A DNA stretch of 64,000 nt, taken from Neobacillus sp. PS3-34. GTDB lineage: Bacteria > Bacillota > Bacilli > Bacillales > Cytobacillaceae. Each line of letters starts with the position of its first letter. The first letter of the stretch is position 1. This document shows positions 10,245 to 19,861 of this stretch, in pieces. A program made the translations under genes and the position numbers. Below the pieces are notes generated by a model. It had not been told where the DNA came from and did not search any database. It saw only the letters and a program-made list of their open reading frames with translations. The stretch covers positions 992,001 to 1,056,000 of the forward strand of contig NZ_CP133267.1 of NCBI RefSeq assembly GCF_030915465.1, given 5' to 3'.

Positions 10245-10415
10245 ACAAAAGGCGCAAGCGCCCTGGTTAGCCCCGACAGGCATAAGACGAATCACGCAGG
10301 AAATCCTGATTTCTGGAGTGATTTGGCTTATGTCCCCGAGGGGCTGGGTGCTGGAGCTAGATTAATACAACTTGTAGAAGTTTTTCACATCATTTAATTT
10401 TATAATTTCCTAGAC
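10245..10415 (+). repeat. Hairpin repeat family B, short copy
   Basis: About 170 bp that recur at 37616-37846. It starts with the palindrome GGCGCAAGCGCC and contains nested inverted arms (CATAAG..GAATCAC against GTGATT..GCTTATG). It ends with an AT-rich common tail finishing CCTAGAC. This copy lacks the 60-bp internal insert seen in the other. No coding capacity. The flanks at the two sites differ, so it is a dispersed element. Confidence 0.85.
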
Positions 10416-10418
10416 ATG

Positions 10419-10447
10419 AAAAAAGCTTAGCAGGGCTAAGCTTTTTT
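10419..10447. terminator. Bidirectional terminator after the repeat and the PPOX gene
   Basis: AAAAAAGCTTAGC and GCTAAGCTTTTTT form a 13-bp stem with a 3-base loop, with A and T tracts on both sides. It overlaps the 3' end of the leftward gene ending at 10436. Confidence 0.85.
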
Positions 10448-10891
10448 CATTGCATCCATAACCTGTTTGTCCAGCCTGGCTGCCGCATCTTTATCATATG
10501 TCTTGTCATATTGAGGTTCGACAGTAATTTTTGATCCGTAGAACATTACGTCTCTGACCTCATTAATTTTAAGTTCAATCAACGCCAGTTTTAAAGGGAC
10601 ACCTGATAACTTTTCCTCTTTTACTGCTGCCTGTCCGCTGATGGAATATGTAGATTCGTTTGCTATTACGTTTAAAACAATTTTATTATTTTGGCTGATG
10701 TTCTGGACAATACGTGAGCGGTTGTCTACAGAAAAATAAATGGTACTCTCATCCTTGGCAATAACCCAGGAAATTGCGCTAACGTTTGGCCCTCCTGTTT
10801 CATGGTCAATTGTCGCAAGTGTAACGAATTTTTCTTTTTGCAATTCATTTAATAATGGTTCGATCAGCTTTGGTTCTACTTGGTTTGCCAT
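10436..10891 (-). CDS. Pyridoxamine 5'-phosphate oxidase family (FMN-binding split-barrel) protein
   Basis: 151 residues from the ATG at 10891. The split-barrel pattern is visible: KFVTLATIDHETGGPNVSAI, then TIYFSVDNRSRIVQNISQN and IVLNVIAN. Such proteins usually bind flavin and reduce small molecules; the substrate here is unknown. The frame is open up to 10966, but the preceding residues are not family-like and AAAGGG lies upstream of 10891. It is not part of the B. subtilis yla cluster, so it is a lineage-specific insertion between ylaJ and ylaI. Confidence 0.75.
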   Translation of the reverse strand: MANQVEPKLIEPLLNELQKEKFVTLATIDHETGGPNVSAISWVIAKDESTIYFSVDNRSRIVQNISQNNKIVLNVIANESTYSISGQAAVKEEKLSGVPLKLALIELKINEVRDVMFYGSKITVEPQYDKTYDKDAAARLDKQVMDAMKKA

Positions 10892-11067
10892 TATCCCAAC
10901 CCTTTCATCTTTAAGCATATCTGAAATAGCTATACCCATATTACTACTATCCCTAATTTTCATCAACTTAAACGGAATTCGCTAACCATCCAAAATGACG
11001 TGTGTTATACTATAATATAAATAAATCAGATAATTGTTGATATATAACAGAAATATGAGGTGTTTTA

Positions 11068-11268
11068 ATGAGAGTAAAATGTGTTATTTGCGACAAAATT
11101 GAACCTATTGAGGATGAGTCCCCGATAGCCAAGCGCCTTCGCAATCGTCCAATTCATACATATATGTGCCAAAGCTGCAATGAAAGAATCTCCGAAAAGA
11201 CACAAGCCCGGATCGACACGGGAAACTTCCGTCTGTACCGTTCAAAATCAGAAGACGATGAGTGGTAA
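11068..11268 (+). CDS. ylaI: YlaI family zinc-ribbon protein (DUF2197)
   Basis: 66 residues with two cysteine pairs (CVICD near the start and CQSC around residue 35) that can bind zinc. The rest is charged, with IHTYMCQSCNERISEKTQ conserved in Bacillus YlaI. Function unknown. The start ATG has a GAGGTG site 6-7 bp upstream, and a TATAAT-like hexamer is seen near 11010. A strong terminator follows immediately. Confidence 0.88.
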   Translation: MRVKCVICDKIEPIEDESPIAKRLRNRPIHTYMCQSCNERISEKTQARIDTGNFRLYRSKSEDDEW

Positions 11269-11270
11269 AT

Positions 11271-11313
11271 AAAAAAAGCCTCAATTCCCAACCGGAATTT
11301 GAGGCTTTTTTTT
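11271..11313. terminator. Bidirectional terminator after ylaI
   Basis: AAAAAAAGCCTCAATTCC pairs with GGAATTTGAGGCTTTTTTTT around a short loop. It serves ylaI and the convergent gene ending at 11312. Confidence 0.88.
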
Positions 11314-11602
11314 ATTCTTCAGGATAGTTCTCGTATTTCTCAGGTTCTTCGTTAATTTGATTAAGCAGAACCTCGATTAAATCCGTAGGGAAGCGAGAGG
11401 TCTTGCTTTCTCCCTTCTGGTCGAACGAAACATGGTACATGTTTTCATCCTTTGAAATCACTATTCCAGAAACCCCGTGCTGTTCGTCCAGGATTTCAGC
11501 AAATAGCTCCTCTGTTTCGCGGGCTGCTGTATCTTCAGGGCGTGCATCTACTACAGCCTTTATCGTAAGCCAATTATATAAGGCATCCTGCAGCGATTTC
11601 AT
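11312..11602 (-). CDS. Conserved small hypothetical protein
   Basis: 96 residues, acidic, cytoplasmic, no signal or membrane segment. The N-terminal half is helical (KSLQDALYNWLTIKAVVDARP). The C-terminal half looks like a beta-rich segment (GIVISKDENMYHVSFDQKG) ending in an acidic tail. I do not recognise a family with confidence. It lies 13 bp from ylaH in the same direction and downstream of typA, so it is probably co-transcribed with them. Confidence 0.7.
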   Translation of the reverse strand: MKSLQDALYNWLTIKAVVDARPEDTAARETEELFAEILDEQHGVSGIVISKDENMYHVSFDQKGESKTSRFPTDLIEVLLNQINEEPEKYENYPEE

Positions 11603-11615
11603 TTCCTAACCCCCA

Positions 11616-11930
11616 TTACTTCGCCTCTGCTTGTTGTTTTTTTTGCTGGTGAAGACGAATCTTATAAATAACAAGGATTAAAGCCGCTACGACCAGAGCC
11701 TCTGCAACCGGCAAAAAGATACCCAGGAATGTCAGCAATGTGCAGCCAATGAAAAGAAATAAATAGATGACGATCGACTTTGCTATTGGAAGCTTTTTTG
11801 CAAATCCCAGTTTATAAACAACAATACTAAGGGCGACAATTGTAAAATACAACAGCCACATTCCAACGGTCGGCTGATCCCCTACGCGATAGAGCGCGGC
11901 GAAAAAAGACAGACGTTCTGTCACATCCAT
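11616..11930 (-). CDS. ylaH: YlaH-like membrane protein
   Basis: 104 residues with three hydrophobic segments (about residues 22-40, 50-70 and 72-90) and a basic Gln/Lys tail. The location just downstream of typA matches ylaH of B. subtilis; function unknown. The ATG at 11930 is chosen because GAGGAGG is 10 bp upstream. The alternative TTG at 11939 lies only 1 bp from that site. Confidence 0.8.
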   Translation of the reverse strand: MDVTERLSFFAALYRVGDQPTVGMWLLYFTIVALSIVVYKLGFAKKLPIAKSIVIYLFLFIGCTLLTFLGIFLPVAEALVVAALILVIYKIRLHQQKKQQAEAK

Positions 11931-11953
11931 TTCCGGCAATCCTCCTCTTAGGA

Positions 11954-13792
11954 TTAGTTCGTTTCTGCAAACTTTTTCTTTTTGGCCATTCTTTCACGTT
12001 CATTTTTATCAAGAATTTTCTTGCGAAGACGGATTGACTCCGGTGTTACTTCACAATACTCATCTTCATTTAGATATTCAAGCGATTCTTCAAGTGTCAT
12101 GATACGCGGTTTTTTAATAACCGACGTCTGGTCCTTGTTGGCTGAACGGATATTTGTCGCCTGCTTCACTTTCGTGATATTAACTGTAATGTCGTTTTCG
12201 CGAGTGTGTTGTCCGACGATCATACCTTCGTATATTTCAGTTCCCGGTTCAACAAAAATAGTTCCGCGGTCCTCAACCTGCATGATTCCGTACGTAGAAG
12301 CTTTACCTGCTTCCATAGAAACAAGCACACCTTCACGTCTTCCTCCAACTTGTCCCTGAGCCATTGGCTGGTAGCTGTCAAATGTATGGTTGATGATTCC
12401 GTATCCACGTGTCAGCGTTAAAAACTCTGTTGTATAACCAATTAATCCGCGGGCAGGTACGTTGAAAATTAAACGAACCTGGCCAGATCCATTATTAATC
12501 ATATCGATCATTTCACCTTTACGGGCACCGATTGATTCCATTACTGAACCAGTATGTTCCTCTGGTACATCAATTTGAACGCGTTCAACTGGTTCACAGC
12601 GAACACCATCCACAGTTTTAACAATTACCTCAGGTTTGGAAACCTGGAGCTCATATCCTTCACGGCGCATATTCTCAATCAGAATCGATAAGTGTAGCTC
12701 TCCACGACCTGAAACGATCCATGCATCAGGAGAATCTGTATTTTCAACACGCAAGCTGACATCTGTTTGTAATTGTGCGCGAAGTCTTTCTTCAATCTTC
12801 CTTGAAGTCAGATATTTACCTTCTCTGCCGGCAAACGGGCTGTTGTTCACAAGGAAAGTCATTTGCAAGGTTGGTTCGTCAATTCTTAAGATTGGCAATG
12901 CATCCTGATGTTCTACAGGGCAAACTGTTTCACCGACATTGATATCTTCCATTCCGGAAACAGCTATCAAATCTCCAGCTACTGCTTCTTCAATCTCCTG
13001 GCGCTTTAAGCCAAAGAAACCGAAGATTTTAGTTACACGGAATTGTTTTACTGAACCATCAAGCTTCATTAATGCTACCTGCTGGCCGACCTTCATTGTG
13101 CCGCGGAATACGCGTCCAATTCCAATTCTGCCGACGTAGTCATTGTAATCAAGCAAGGCAACCTGGAATTGAAGAGGCTCTTCACGATTATCAATCGGTG
13201 CCGGGATATGTTCCACGATCGCTTCATATAAAGATTGCATGTTTTCATCTTGTTTCTCTGCATTAGTACTAGCAGTACCGTTGATAGCAGAAGCATAAAT
13301 TACAGGGAATTCAAGTTGTTCTTCAGTTGCATCAAGTTCGATGAACAAGTCAATTACTTCATCAATTACTTCTGCAGGGCGGGCAAAATCACGGTCAATT
13401 TTATTAACAACGACTATTGGTGTTAAATTTTGTTCCAAAGCTTTTTTAAGAACGAAACGAGTTTGTGGCATACATCCTTCATATGCGTCTACAACCAATA
13501 ATACACCGTCAACCATTTTCATGATACGTTCTACTTCTCCGCCAAAGTCAGCGTGTCCCGGTGTATCCAAAATGTTAATTCTTTTATCCTTATATTGAAT
13601 CGCAGTGTTTTTCGCCAGAATCGTGATACCGCGTTCTCTTTCCAAATCATTCGAATCCATTGCACGTTCTTCAACGTGCTCATTCGAACGGAAAGTTCCG
13701 GACTGCTTCAAAAGTTGGTCAACCAGTGTCGTTTTACCATGGTCAACGTGGGCGATAATCGCGATGTTACGTATATCTTGTCTAATTTTCAA
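11954..13792 (-). CDS. typA: Translational GTPase TypA/BipA
   Basis: 612 residues, equal to B. subtilis TypA (YlaG). GTPase motifs are complete: G1 [11 protein letters not shown]3 [11 protein letters not shown] and G4 VVNKIDR. EF-G-like domains and the TypA C-terminal domain follow. It is a ribosome-associated GTPase involved in ribosome assembly and stress or cold growth. The start is TTG at 13792 ([11 protein letters not shown]), 8 bp after AGGAG. An in-frame GTG at 13801 overlaps that site. The frame is intact and the gene heads a typA-ylaH unit. Confidence 0.95.
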   Translation of the reverse strand: MKIRQDIRNIAIIAHVDHGKTTLVDQLLKQSGTFRSNEHVEERAMDSNDLERERGITILAKNTAIQYKDKRINILDTPGHADFGGEVERIMKMVDGVLLVVDAYEGCMPQTRFVLKKALEQNLTPIVVVNKIDRDFARPAEVIDEVIDLFIELDATEEQLEFPVIYASAINGTASTNAEKQDENMQSLYEAIVEHIPAPIDNREEPLQFQVALLDYNDYVGRIGIGRVFRGTMKVGQQVALMKLDGSVKQFRVTKIFGFFGLKRQEIEEAVAGDLIAVSGMEDINVGETVCPVEHQDALPILRIDEPTLQMTFLVNNSPFAGREGKYLTSRKIEERLRAQLQTDVSLRVENTDSPDAWIVSGRGELHLSILIENMRREGYELQVSKPEVIVKTVDGVRCEPVERVQIDVPEEHTGSVMESIGARKGEMIDMINNGSGQVRLIFNVPARGLIGYTTEFLTLTRGYGIINHTFDSYQPMAQGQVGGRREGVLVSMEAGKASTYGIMQVEDRGTIFVEPGTEIYEGMIVGQHTRENDITVNITKVKQATNIRSANKDQTSVIKKPRIMTLEESLEYLNEDEYCEVTPESIRLRKKILDKNERERMAKKKKFAETN

Positions 13793-14022
13793 AAAATTCA
13801 CTCCTAGATTTATTCTATATGAAATGATTCATATTGTTAACTTTCCCATCCACAACTAAAACATTATACCATATTTACAGTAGAAACCTAAAAGCATTTT
13901 ATGTACAATTAAAATAATTAATAAAAAAGATAGATATATGTTGGCTTTTTACGTCGGAAACTTTTTCGATAGGCATGAAAAATACTCTAGAATAGCTAAC
14001 ATATTAAAAAGGGGTTATGAAC

Positions 14023-14208
14023 ATGAAGCAAATCAAGTGGGTTTTACTTGTTTATGCAATATTGTCCGCATTCTGCATGATGGGCATTGGGGTAGCAATT
14101 GGCGAAAGAAGCATTATCGGAGGAATTAGCTGTATCGTTTTACTTGTATTGGTAATGGGATTTGGATTTAAAACAAAAAAGAAAATGCGTGAAAACGGCC
14201 AACTATAA
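14023..14208 (+). CDS. ylaF: YlaF family small membrane protein
   Basis: 61 residues with two hydrophobic helices (residues about 5-24 and 32-50) and a basic tail. Sequence and position, divergent from typA, fit Bacillus YlaF (DUF5325). The ATG at 14023 lies 8 bp after AGGGG; the ATG at 14017 is only 2 bp away from it. Function unknown. A strong terminator follows at once. Confidence 0.8.
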   Translation: MKQIKWVLLVYAILSAFCMMGIGVAIGERSIIGGISCIVLLVLVMGFGFKTKKKMRENGQL

Positions 14209-14242
14209 AAAAACGGGATTCCATATAGAATCCCGCTTTTTT
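14209..14242 (+). terminator. Intrinsic terminator after ylaF
   Basis: AAAAAACGGGATTC pairs with GAATCCCGCTTTTTT around CATATA. It is followed by the convergent yktC. Confidence 0.85.
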
Positions 14243-14262
14243 CTATCATATTCATGTTCCCT

Positions 14263-15060
14263 TTACCAGTTTCCGTCCTTGAGGTAGTTCTTTAAAATAG
14301 TCTGATGGAGTCCTGGCTTAGCGACCAGTAAAGAATCCTGGGAAAGATAATCAAGATTTTTTCCTCTTAGATTTGTTATGACTCCCCCCAATTCTTCAAT
14401 TATCACTGCTCCTCCTGCTACATCCCATGGTGCCAGCCTGAGCGAAATGTAGGCATCAATTCTGCCTGTCGCAACAAATACCATTTCAAGTGCTGCAGAA
14501 CCGTAAGATCTTGTGCCCCTTGCTTCCCTGGCAAGAGGAATCAAAAGATTATGATCAATTCTCTTGTTTTCCATTACCCAGGTGGCATTCAATCCAATAA
14601 TCGATTCTTTTACAGTCGTCTCCGTCAGTGCCGGTATTCGCTTTTCATTAATAAATGCCCCGTTCCCTCTTATGGCATGATACATTTCATCATGGACAAC
14701 ATCGTAAATTAACCCGATTCTCCCTTTTCCATTTTCAAAAATTCCTAATGAGATGGCAAAATTCCTTTGTTGGTGGATAAAATTCATCGTGCCATCGATT
14801 GGATCTATAATCCATACTATTCCTTCATGGGATTCCAGTTTGTCTCCAAATCCTTCTTCCCCAAGAATTTTATGATCCGGAAATGTTTCCCTTATCCTTT
14901 CAATAAAAAACTGTTCTGTTTCCTTATCAATATTAGTGACCAGATCGTTTGGATCGGACTTTGTGGTGATATCCAATGTTTTATCGAAAGACGAACGGAT
15001 TTTTTCTCCAGCCTCTTTTACCCACTTCTTGGCATATGTATCAATGCTTTCCCAATTCAT
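14263..15060 (-). CDS. yktC: Inositol monophosphatase family protein
   Basis: 265 residues. The Mg-dependent phosphatase signatures are visible: GEEGFGD (about 71), IDPIDGTMNFIHQ (about 89-101) and WDVAGGAVIIEELGG (about 205-220). It likely hydrolyses inositol-1-phosphate or a related phosphate ester such as NADP or FBP; the true substrate cannot be read from sequence. Position between ykzI/yktB and ylaF matches B. subtilis yktC. The frame is intact. Confidence 0.9.
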   Translation of the reverse strand: MNWESIDTYAKKWVKEAGEKIRSSFDKTLDITTKSDPNDLVTNIDKETEQFFIERIRETFPDHKILGEEGFGDKLESHEGIVWIIDPIDGTMNFIHQQRNFAISLGIFENGKGRIGLIYDVVHDEMYHAIRGNGAFINEKRIPALTETTVKESIIGLNATWVMENKRIDHNLLIPLAREARGTRSYGSAALEMVFVATGRIDAYISLRLAPWDVAGGAVIIEELGGVITNLRGKNLDYLSQDSLLVAKPGLHQTILKNYLKDGNW

Positions 15061-15218
15061 TTTCTTGTCCTCCGTTTATCTAAAGACTTACTATTTATAT
15101 TATGCGAATTCCATTATTATTTACATTCTTAGCTTATTAAAAAAAGAAGACCCCAGCAACTTTTATCCTGCCCCATCACTTTTTTAAATTTCTACCACGA
15201 ATTCAGCGGTAAAATAAT

Positions 15219-15257
15219 AAACGAACTCCCTGTTTTAATTGGAGTTCGTTTTATTTT
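15219..15257. terminator. Hairpin with T-rich flanks in the 15061-15351 gap
   Basis: AAACGAACTCC pairs with GGAGTTCGTTT around a 12-base loop, T-rich on both strands. It probably ends the leftward small gene at 15352. Nothing else coding was seen in the 290-bp gap. Confidence 0.6.
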
Positions 15258-15351
15258 TGGCAATGCCAGAAGCTACTTCTTTTCATTTCTATTTTTTCCC
15301 CTTGTATAAAAATCCTGACTCTAAAGTCGACATGCCTTGTGGTATAAAGTG

Positions 15352-15549
15352 TTAAAGGGCTTTTAATCGAAGGAGTTCCTGTCTGATTTTTTCAAGCCTT
15401 TGTTTGCAATTTTTCTTTTTATCTTCATTGTTTTCAGTCATCGCTTCGAATAATGTAGATAATTCGTAATCCATTTCCAAACGCAGCATTGCTGTTCTTT
15501 CTTTTTCAACAGCCTTTTTCCTGGTTGAACTGATTAATTGTTTCATCAT
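15352..15549 (-). CDS. Small charged coiled-coil protein (YkzI-like)
   Basis: 65 residues, almost entirely helical and rich in Lys, Glu and Leu (RTAMLRLEMDYELSTLFEAM, then LEKIRQELLRLKAL), so probably a coiled coil. The position between yktC and yktB is where B. subtilis carries ykzI, but I cannot confirm the identity. The frame extends to 15627, but the ATG at 15549 has AAAGGG 6-7 bp upstream and removes non-conserved residues. Confidence 0.6.
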   Translation of the reverse strand: MMKQLISSTRKKAVEKERTAMLRLEMDYELSTLFEAMTENNEDKKKNCKQRLEKIRQELLRLKAL

Positions 15550-15720
15550 TATACACCCTTTCCAAAGTTTAATCTGATTTTTCAGATTTTTTACTGTTAT
15601 AGTATGAGCAACCATCGACGGTTGCAACTAATTTGTGCTTTTACCCATAAGCCTTTACGGTTCTAGTTTTCCTATCCTTATGCTACAATAATTGACAAAA
15701 GTTACTGCTGGAGGATCAAG

Positions 15721-16341
15721 ATGAATTTTACAGGATTTACAGAAGATGATTTCAATGTGTTTACTATAGATGGACTAGATGCAAGAATGGATGCTCTAAA
15801 GGATAAGATTCGCCCCAAGCTAAACAGTTTGGGTGAATATTTTGCCCCTACTTTATCGGTTTTAACAGGAGATGAAATGTACATTCACGTTGCAAAGCAT
15901 GCACGCCGTACTGTTAATCCCCCAAAGGATACTTGGGTTGCATTTGCAAGCAATCCCCGCGGGTATAAGATGCTGCCTCATTTTCAGATCGGCCTGTGGG
16001 AAACTCATTTATTCATTTGGTTTGCTGTCATTTATGAATCGCCACAGAAACAACAAATCGGAGAAAAGCTTACAAAAAATATAAATAAATTTTATAAGGA
16101 AATACCCGGAAATTTCTGCTGGTCAAGCGATCATACGAAACCTGATGCCGTTAAACACAGCGAGCTTTCAAAAAAAGAGTTAATTGCTCTTTTTCAGCGT
16201 ATGAAAACGGTCAAAAAATCTGAAATTCTTTGTGGTTTGCAAATTGACCGGGATACTGTTGTCAAGATGGGCCCATCTATGCTCCTTCAGGAAATTGATA
16301 ATGTGTTTAGAAAAATATTACCCCTTTATAAAATGTCATAA
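15721..16341 (+). CDS. yktB: UPF0637 (DUF1054) family protein YktB
   Basis: 206 residues, soluble. It begins MNFTGFTEDDFNVFTIDGLD and contains RTVNPPKDTWVAFASNPRGY and HFQIGLWETHLFIWFAVIYE, hallmark stretches of the UPF0637 family. Function unknown. Position and orientation between ykzI and yktA match B. subtilis. Start ATG follows GGAGG. It ends in its own terminator at 16408-16440. Frame intact across a GGGCCC at about 16270. Confidence 0.9.
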   Translation: MNFTGFTEDDFNVFTIDGLDARMDALKDKIRPKLNSLGEYFAPTLSVLTGDEMYIHVAKHARRTVNPPKDTWVAFASNPRGYKMLPHFQIGLWETHLFIWFAVIYESPQKQQIGEKLTKNINKFYKEIPGNFCWSSDHTKPDAVKHSELSKKELIALFQRMKTVKKSEILCGLQIDRDTVVKMGPSMLLQEIDNVFRKILPLYKMS

Positions 16342-16407
16342 ACCTTAAAATAGCAAGCAATTGAACAAAAGGCTGAAGCTCATTTAAACAAGCAGGCAAA
16401 AGTAAAT

Positions 16408-16440
16408 AAAAGCTCCCTAGCAAGTAGCCGGGGAGCTTTT
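16408..16440 (+). terminator. Intrinsic terminator after yktB
   Basis: AAAAGCTCCC pairs with GGGGAGCTTTT around a 12-base loop. It faces the convergent yktA. Confidence 0.8.
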
Positions 16441-16493
16441 GTTGTTTCTTTTTATTTATTTGTCTGGCAGGCAAGCAGCATATATAGGCACGT

Positions 16494-16766
16494 TTATTTC
16501 ATAACGATCTTTTCATTGGCTGCTGACTCTCTCGCCTTTTTTATTGTCCTGTAAGCTGAATAGCTGCTCATATCTTCAAATTCGTCACATAGTTTTTTTT
16601 CTTCCGCTTTTCCGGGTACTATTTCCTTGAAACGCCTGTAAGCAGCCATCAGTTCTTCCCTGCCCATGCCTTTTTCATAGGCATTTTCAATTGACTGAAA
16701 AAAGTTAATTACGTCCACTATTTCTTCCGTGGACCAATGGTAATCAATTGGATATTGATATTCCAT
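16494..16766 (-). CDS. yktA: UPF0223 family protein YktA
   Basis: 90 residues beginning [20 protein letters not shown], the signature start of the UPF0223 family. It is a small, helical cytoplasmic protein of unknown function. The start at 16766 is chosen over 16799 because AGGTGA lies about 6 bp upstream and the length then equals B. subtilis YktA (89). The gene order yktA-yktB is conserved. Confidence 0.9.
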   Translation of the reverse strand: MEYQYPIDYHWSTEEIVDVINFFQSIENAYEKGMGREELMAAYRRFKEIVPGKAEEKKLCDEFEDMSSYSAYRTIKKARESAANEKIVMK

Positions 16767-16827
16767 GTTGTTCACCTGCCTCCACTGTCTGAATCCCATT
16801 TTACTGATTTGCGTCTTTTTTTACAAA

Positions 16828-17790
16828 TCAATTTTGACCCCATTTTAAACGGATACTCTCCGCCTCTGAAATCATTCTTTGAAAAAGTTCAGAGACTGTA
16901 GGCGCGTCATGAATTAGTCCCATAACCTGTCCTGCCCACCCAAAGCCTTCTTCAAGATTCCCATCATAAATTAATTTTTTGTTCGCCTGTCCGCTAATTA
17001 ACGATTTCAGCTGCTCATATCCGCCCTTTCGCCCTTCGATTTCCAGAATTTTATTTGTCCAATGATTTGAAATCGCTCGGGCAGGTGCCCCCAGTGACCT
17101 TTTTATAACAGCAGTATCCGTTTCCGCCCCTTCAATAAGCAAACGCTTGTATGCCTCGCTCGCATGGGCGCATTCCTTTGTAGCAATAAACCTTGTACCC
17201 ATTTCAATACCGTCAGCACCAAGGCTGAGGGCTGCCATCAATCCTCTCCCATCACCGATGCCTCCAGAGGCAATTACTGGTATGGAAACAGAATCAATCA
17301 CACTCGGAATCAGCACTATTGTCCCAATATCTTCGCGCCCCAGATGCCCTCCTCCTTCTTGACCGACGACCATAACCGCATCAGCACCAAGCTGTTCCGC
17401 TTTTATAGCTTGTTTTCTTGCTGCTACTAGAACCAGCTTTTTAACATTCACTCCCTTTAATTGATCAAACAAAGGTGCGGGATTGCCGCCGGTCATCGTA
17501 ATTACCGGTACATTTTCCTCTATTGCAACATCGAGAAAATCCTCATACTGCCTTCCATGCTGTCCGATGGCAAAGTTTACCCCGAAAGGCTTATTTGTTG
17601 CCTGCTTTACCTTTTGAATCTCCTCTCTCAGCTTCTCTGACCCCTCAAGCGACATTGCTGTTATTTGCCCCAGGCCTCCTGCATTAGAAACGGCTGCAGC
17701 AAGCTCAGAATACGCGAGATGCGCTAATCCTCCCTGTATGATCGGATATTTAATATTTAAAAGTTCTGTCACTCTTGTTTTCCAATTCAT
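16828..17790 (-). CDS. Nitronate monooxygenase family (NPD/FabK-type) flavoprotein
   Basis: 320 residues forming an FMN TIM barrel: IKYPIIQGGLAHLAYSELAA at the start, GVNFAIG, the phosphate-binding VIASGGIGDGRGL (about 193-205) and LGADGIEMGTRFIAT. Such enzymes oxidise alkyl nitronates or act as enoyl-ACP reductase FabK; the two are hard to separate by eye. It is not present between speA and yktA in B. subtilis, so it is an insertion into otherwise conserved order. Frame intact. Confidence 0.82.
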   Translation of the reverse strand: MNWKTRVTELLNIKYPIIQGGLAHLAYSELAAAVSNAGGLGQITAMSLEGSEKLREEIQKVKQATNKPFGVNFAIGQHGRQYEDFLDVAIEENVPVITMTGGNPAPLFDQLKGVNVKKLVLVAARKQAIKAEQLGADAVMVVGQEGGGHLGREDIGTIVLIPSVIDSVSIPVIASGGIGDGRGLMAALSLGADGIEMGTRFIATKECAHASEAYKRLLIEGAETDTAVIKRSLGAPARAISNHWTNKILEIEGRKGGYEQLKSLISGQANKKLIYDGNLEEGFGWAGQVMGLIHDAPTVSELFQRMISEAESIRLKWGQN

Positions 17791-18005
17791 TTGGTCATCC
17801 TCCTAATCAATTGTTGTTCCACTTATTTCGTCTTTACAGGTTAAATTTCCTTTTAGGAAGAAAAACTAACGTGAAAGTAAAAATTAACATTTGCAAGGAA
17901 TGACAAATTTCTATGCAAGTAAAGGTAATAGTGCTATAATTCATTTGTTTTATGACTTTTTATATTAATGAATTGCAATTTGAGATAAAGAGGTGTGAAG
18001 ATAAA

Positions 18006-19479
18006 TTGTCACAAAATGAAACTCCGCTATTTAGCGGATTAGTAGAACACGCAAAAAGAGAACCTATCCAATTTCACATACCAGGCCATAAAAAAGGCGC
18101 GGGCATCGATCCTGAATTCAGGAATTTTATTGGCGATAATGCTCTTTCAATTGATTTAATCAATATAGGGCCCTTGATGACCTCCACCAGCCAAAGGGCA
18201 TGATTAAGAAAGCTCAGGATTTGGCAGCAGAAGCCTTTGGAGCAGACCACACTTTCTTTTCTGTCCAGGGGACAAGTGGGGCAATCATGACAATGGTTAT
18301 GGCTGTCTGTGGACCTGGGGATAAAATTATCGTCCCTCGTAACGTGCATAAGTCTGTTATGTCCGCCATTGTTTTTTCTGGCGCAGTCCCTGTATTCATT
18401 CACCCTGCGATTGATGAAGATTTAGGTATATCGCACGGAATTACAATCGAGTCTGTCGAACACGCGCTTGAACAGCATCCAGATGCAAAAGGGATACTAG
18501 TAATTAATCCGACTTACTTTGGCGTTTCTGCTGATTTGAAAAAGATTGTTGAAATTGCTCATTCCTATAATGTACCTGTCCTGGTGGATGAAGCACATGG
18601 TGTACATATCCATTTCCATGAAAGCCTTCCTCTTTCCGCCATGCAGGCAGGGGCCGATATGGCTGCGACAAGCGTTCATAAACTGGGGGGCTCGATGACT
18701 CAAAGTTCCATTTTAAACGTGAGAGAAGGAAGGGTATCCTCGAAAAGGGTGCAATCGATCCTGAGTATGCTTACCACTACCTCCACATCCTATTTGCTGC
18801 TTGCCTCCCTTGATGTTGCGAGGAGAAGGCTGGCAACGAAAGGACGCGAATTGATCGACAGTACCATTAATCTGGCCAAACCATCCGAAAGCGGATAAAT
18901 GAAATTGACCATTTATATTGTGTTGGAGAAGAAATAATCGGTTCTAAAGCAGCCTTTGATTACGATCCGACAAAATTGATTATTTCTGTCAAGGACCTCG
19001 GCTTAACAGGCTATGAAGTAGAAAAATGGCTTCGTGAAAAATACAATATCGAGGTTGAATTGTCCGATCTGTACAATATTCTTTGCATCATTTCCTTAGG
19101 AGACACTGACGTAGAAGGCGACCTTTTAGTTAAGGCTTTAGCTGATCTTGCCGACGAATGTGCACACCGGGCTGAGAAAGTTGAACCATTACAGGTTTTC
19201 CTTCCGGACATCCCTGTTCTGGCATTAACTCCACGAGATGCTTTCTATGCAGAAACAGAGGTTATCCCGTTTGATGAGAGCTCGGAAGGAAGGATTATTG
19301 CAGAATTCGTAATGGTTTATCCTCCAGGGATTCCAATTTTCATTCCAGGTGAAATCATCACAAAAGAAAATCTTAGCTTTATACAAAAAAATCTCGAAGC
19401 CGGTTTGCCTGTACAGGGACCTGAAGACGATGAATTAAAAACAATTCATGTAATTAAGGAATATAAAGCGATAAAATAG
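18006..19479 (+). pseudogene. speA: Arginine decarboxylase (PLP-dependent), frameshifted twice (about 18172 and 18876)
   Basis: SpeA converts arginine to agmatine for polyamine synthesis. Three consecutive frames carry the N-terminal FHIPGHKKGAG, the core SVQGTSGAIMTMVMAVCGPG with PLP lysine SVHKLGGSMTQSS, and the C-terminal LIISVKDLGLTGYEVEKWL. One base is missing at GGGCCC 18168-18173 (restoring NIGPLDDLH) and one at GGCC 18874-18877. Corrected length is 491, equal to B. subtilis SpeA (490). Start TTG at 18006 matches the family start; AAAGAGG is upstream. Probably an intact gene in the cell. Confidence 0.9.
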
Positions 19480-19483
19480 CCTA

Positions 19484-19520
19484 AAAAAACAGGATTCCCA
19501 CTAATGGGAGTCCTGTTTTA
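19484..19520. terminator. Bidirectional terminator between speA and the SR1P gene
   Basis: AAACAGGATTCCC pairs with GGGAGTCCTGTTT around a short loop, A-tract upstream and T-tract downstream. On the minus strand it would be the 3' end of the SR1-type RNA. Confidence 0.82.
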
Positions 19521-19540
19521 CTATTTGCATGTAATTGCAA

Positions 19541-19675
19541 TTAATTAACTAAATCTTCTTCTTCGTTTGTATGTTTTCCACAGCAAGTATTGCAGTTGGA
19601 ATAAAGAACAGACACTTTTTCATCTTCAAAATGATCAATAGTAGAGTTACAGGCTTGGCATACAATAGTACCCAT
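19541..19675 (-). CDS. GapA-binding peptide SR1P (encoded on an SR1-type dual-function RNA)
   Basis: 44 residues starting MGTIVCQACNSTIDHFEDEK, followed by VSVLYSNCNTCCGKH. This agrees with B. subtilis SR1P, the short peptide that binds glyceraldehyde-3-phosphate dehydrogenase GapA and promotes its association with RNase J1. In B. subtilis it is encoded by the regulatory RNA SR1, which lies between pdhD and speA, as here. The ATG has GGGG about 8 bp upstream, and a terminator closes the transcript at 19484-19520. The RNA's base-pairing role cannot be judged by eye. Confidence 0.88.
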   Translation of the reverse strand: MGTIVCQACNSTIDHFEDEKVSVLYSNCNTCCGKHTNEEEDLVN

Positions 19676-19711
19676 TATTCAGTCCCCTTTTCTTTTTGAT
19701 GATCAATTTTT

Positions 19712-19726
19712 TTGAAAGCGTTTTAT
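19712..19726 (-). promoter_or_regulatory. cre-like (CcpA) site upstream of the SR1P gene
   Basis: TTGAAAGCGTTTTAT matches the catabolite response consensus WTGNAANCGNWNNCW at all but one fixed position. It is about 40 bp upstream of the SR1P start. B. subtilis SR1 is repressed mainly by CcpN and weakly by CcpA; a CcpN site was not resolved. Confidence 0.5.
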
Positions 19727-19861
19727 ATTCGTTTGATTATATAATAATATAACACATTCAATATTTCAAGCCCAAATTGTATAACACATATAAAAATATC
19801 TGTATCTTTTTTATGTATAAATTATTAAAAGCAGGCATAAAGAGCTGCCTGCTTAAAGTAT

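Noticed and set aside
11982..13598. Several long open frames on the plus strand opposite typA
   Set aside because: They mirror the typA coding strand, overlap one another and lack ribosome sites and recognisable products.
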